Of a stretch of DNA of 64,000 bases, positions 63,313 to 64,000 are shown piece by piece. Under the pieces are notes generated by a model. That model did no database searches and had not been told where the DNA came from. It worked only from the letters and a program-made list of their open reading frames with translations. This DNA comes from Acidobacteria bacterium RIFCSPLOWO2_12_FULL_66_21 (GTDB taxonomy: Bacteria > Acidobacteriota > Vicinamibacteria > Vicinamibacterales > 2-12-FULL-66-21), in the NCBI GenBank assembly GCA_001767455.1, contig MELC01000058.1:1-64000 (forward strand), in the 5' to 3' direction. Position numbers and translations under genes: made by a program. Positions within the stretch are counted from its first letter, which is position 1; the number at the start of each line of letters is the position of its first letter.

Positions 63313-63999
63313 CTAGAACATGAACACCTGGCCCTGTACGACCAGTTGTGTTCGATCTTTGGCGTTGGTCTTCGTCAGGCGTGCGACGCCCGCTTTGATG
63401 TTGAACCGGTGGCCTTCGGCCCAGTACGAGAGGCCACCGGTCACCTTGGTCTCGTCGGCGAGGCCTGCCGCGACGACCTGCCTGGACGTCCACTGCAGGA
63501 ACGGTCCCGCCTTCGCCGCCTTGTGGAACCAGCCCGCCTCGACGAACCACACGTCCTGCTTCGGCAGTTGCGCGAACGTCGCACCGCCGTCGTACCGGAC
63601 GTAGTTCACCTGAGCCGTCACGTTCTGACGTCCGGCCGCAATCGGATGGTCCACGTAGACATCGACTGAACCCGCCGAGTAGTCATCCTGATGGTCCACA
63701 CTCGCTCCGACGCTCACCACTTTCTTCTCGCCGAGATACGTGCCGCCATAGAAGATGCCGGTCTCTGCTTCGAGCGGATACCAGACGGCGCGGACGGCGT
63801 ACCGCAGGGGCGCCGTCGCACCCACGCCTCTGGCGCCGTTGAACACGCCCGCCCGGAACTCGAGGTGGTTCTTCGCCACATAGCCGCGCGCCTGCACGCC
63901 GTAGTCGCGGCCGACGCGTGAGTTGGTCGGATCCGAGTGCGTGAAGGCGAAGGCGCCATAGTCGACGCCGAGCAGGTTCGCGGCCGACTGGGTGGAGTG
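63313..63999 (-). CDS. Outer-membrane porin-like protein (partial, right edge)
   Basis: The last 228 residues; the frame is open to the window edge and no start is seen. Barrel strands typical of OprP/porin-type proteins appear (YGVQARGYVAKNHLEFRAGV, VSVGASVDHQDDYSAGSVDV, NVTAQVNYVRYDGGATFA, LSYWAEGHRFNIKAGVA) and the end RTQLVVQGQVFMF has the terminal Phe of outer-membrane proteins. It converges on the MtrB-like gene, so it is not in the same transcript. Substrate unknown. Confidence 0.85.
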   Translation of the reverse strand, partial: HSTQSAANLLGVDYGAFAFTHSDPTNSRVGRDYGVQARGYVAKNHLEFRAGVFNGARGVGATAPLRYAVRAVWYPLEAETGIFYGGTYLGEKKVVSVGASVDHQDDYSAGSVDVYVDHPIAAGRQNVTAQVNYVRYDGGATFAQLPKQDVWFVEAGWFHKAAKAGPFLQWTSRQVVAAGLADETKVTGGLSYWAEGHRFNIKAGVARLTKTNAKDRTQLVVQGQVFMF

Positions 64000-64000
64000 C

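Overview
The window is strongly GC-rich DNA that looks like Acidobacteriota, most likely the Vicinamibacteria lineage. This placement rests on gene families, not on a marker gene: an S46 dipeptidyl peptidase with a Gly/Arg-rich insert, an S8 protease with C-terminal NIVWG repeats, ECF sigma / membrane Ser-Thr kinase modules, a PadR / permease-prefix / FtsX-permease cluster, TolB-like lipoproteins, and many short palindromic or tandem intergenic repeats. No ribosomal gene is present. The only RNA gene seen is a tRNA-Ser(CGA) near tadA.

Layout. 1-7.3 kb: an ambiguous left edge, an HTH/FG-GAP membrane protein, a 1529-residue kelch/HYR/YncE surface protein and a frameshifted lipoprotein. 7.3-14.4 kb: a TolB-like lipoprotein, an NtrB/NtrC-type pair whose kinase is frameshifted, two collapsed genes (at least one an amidohydrolase) and a beta-barrel protein. 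14.4-22.4 kb: a gene graveyard with a MITE-like element, then two copies of an ECF sigma/kinase module (the first keeps only the sigma, the second only the kinase) that flank a Cys-rich Tat protein, a MauD-like thioredoxin and a subtilase. 22.4-36 kb: small regulators, a RibD-like reductase, glutaredoxin-glgB, an S46 peptidase, a Ca2+-type P-ATPase and a glutaminase-like enzyme. 36-45 kb: tRNA-Ser, a 196-bp tandem repeat, tadA, a GH3 glycosidase, a BNR protein and the PadR cluster with a collapsed permease. 45-53.6 kb: a VapBC-like toxin-antitoxin pair, a GHKL ATPase, an ergothioneine operon (DUF5996-egtB-egtD) and an osmoprotectant ABC transporter. 53.6-57.4 kb: a zinc ribbon, an M50-like protease, DUF1684, DUF5661 and membrane proteins.

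57.4-63.2 kb holds the most coherent system: an OmpR-family regulator and histidine kinase, then a decaheme MtrA/DmsE-type cytochrome and an MtrB/PioB-type outer-membrane barrel. The latter two are the parts of an outer-membrane electron conduit. A 30-bp element (inverted repeat plus an 11-bp-spaced TTCAG direct repeat) lies upstream of both the two-component operon and the cytochrome operon. This predicts that the regulator controls itself and the conduit. A truncated porin runs off the right edge.

A recurring oddity is genes that keep their ends but have lost the middle or the frame (two collapsed genes at 12.4-13.1 kb, the second sigma factor, the FtsX permease, the lipoprotein and the NtrB-like kinase). 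Some may be single-base assembly errors; those with hundreds of bases missing cannot be explained that way.
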